This document shows positions 12,494 through 12,564 of a DNA stretch of 12,564 nucleotides, piece after piece. Positions within the stretch are counted from its first letter, which is position 1; every line of letters starts with the position of its first letter. The position numbers and the translations under genes were made by a program. The notes beneath the pieces were generated by a model. The model saw only the letters and a program-made list of their open reading frames with translations, did not search any database and was not told the DNA's origin. The DNA comes from Bacillota bacterium. GTDB lineage: Bacteria; Bacillota; Clostridia; Christensenellales; Aristaeellaceae. The DNA lies in the NCBI GenBank assembly GCA_023413135.1, contig JAEZQK010000003.1, positions 1 to 12,564 of the forward strand. The letters run 5' to 3'.

Positions 12494-12564
12494 GTATCCT
12501 GATTTACTGAAAATCATCTGTGTTCGCTTATCTCAATGGGCATTTTGACACAGTCTGACGGTTC

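Larger units (their letters stand above)
10955..12559 (+). mobile_element. IS1182-family insertion sequence, 1605 bp
   Basis: The element is bounded by perfect 17-bp terminal inverted repeats, GTCAGACTGTGTCAAAA (10955-10971) and its complement (12543-12559). It contains one transposase gene with its own promoter, and a hairpin with T-tracts after the gene. Joining the flanks (GGGGAC and GGTTC) recreates the REP core exactly, which implies insertion without a duplicated target under these boundaries. A 3-bp GAC duplication is possible if the boundary is shifted. Confidence 0.85.

Overview
The window looks like chromosome from a mid-GC Firmicute, probably a member of Clostridia. The reasons are GGAGG-type ribosome binding sites, a CBO0543-type membrane protein, a LytS-like 5TM sensor fused to GGDEF and HD-GYP domains, and an IS1182-family element. 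No rRNA, tRNA or CRISPR array is visible, and the species cannot be named from this sequence alone.

Left part (1-3600). A Cro/C1-type regulator with a long glycine-rich pentad-repeat tail (236-1027) faces a four-gene minus-strand operon (3498 down to 1267). The operon reads: TetR regulator, membrane-anchored FMN-binding protein with a flavinylation motif, and two overlapping flavodoxin-fold oxidoreductases. A strong promoter with a 15-bp palindrome just after its -10 box suggests that the TetR protein controls its own operon. Between the two convergent units lies a fold-back element of about 200 bp.

Middle (3600-8834). Two plus-strand cyclic-di-GMP-type proteins follow one another. The first (3745-5424) carries an HD-GYP domain that has lost most metal ligands but keeps GYP, followed by a C-terminal region I do not recognise with confidence (tentatively PilZ-like). 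The second (5564-8095) is a membrane 5TM-PAS-PAS-GGDEF-HD-GYP protein with all catalytic motifs intact. Together they suggest a turnover enzyme next to a degenerate, possibly sensory, partner. The second gene runs 89 bp into the 3' end of a convergent gene for a secreted protein (8007-8834).

Right part (8835-12564) is an accessory, decaying region. A 21-bp palindromic REP-like sequence occurs in four copies. It is associated with a broken RAYT-type (Y1) transposase gene that has an amber codon and lies behind a hairpin overlapping its ribosome binding site. Three of the four copies lie exactly at the ends of truncated genes: a 58-aa ORF, an SRAP-like remnant and the RAYT gene. An AT-rich CBO0543-family membrane gene lies between oppositely oriented copies. 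A 1605-bp IS1182-family element is inserted inside the fourth REP copy. Its transposase has a one-base frameshift near the C-terminus.
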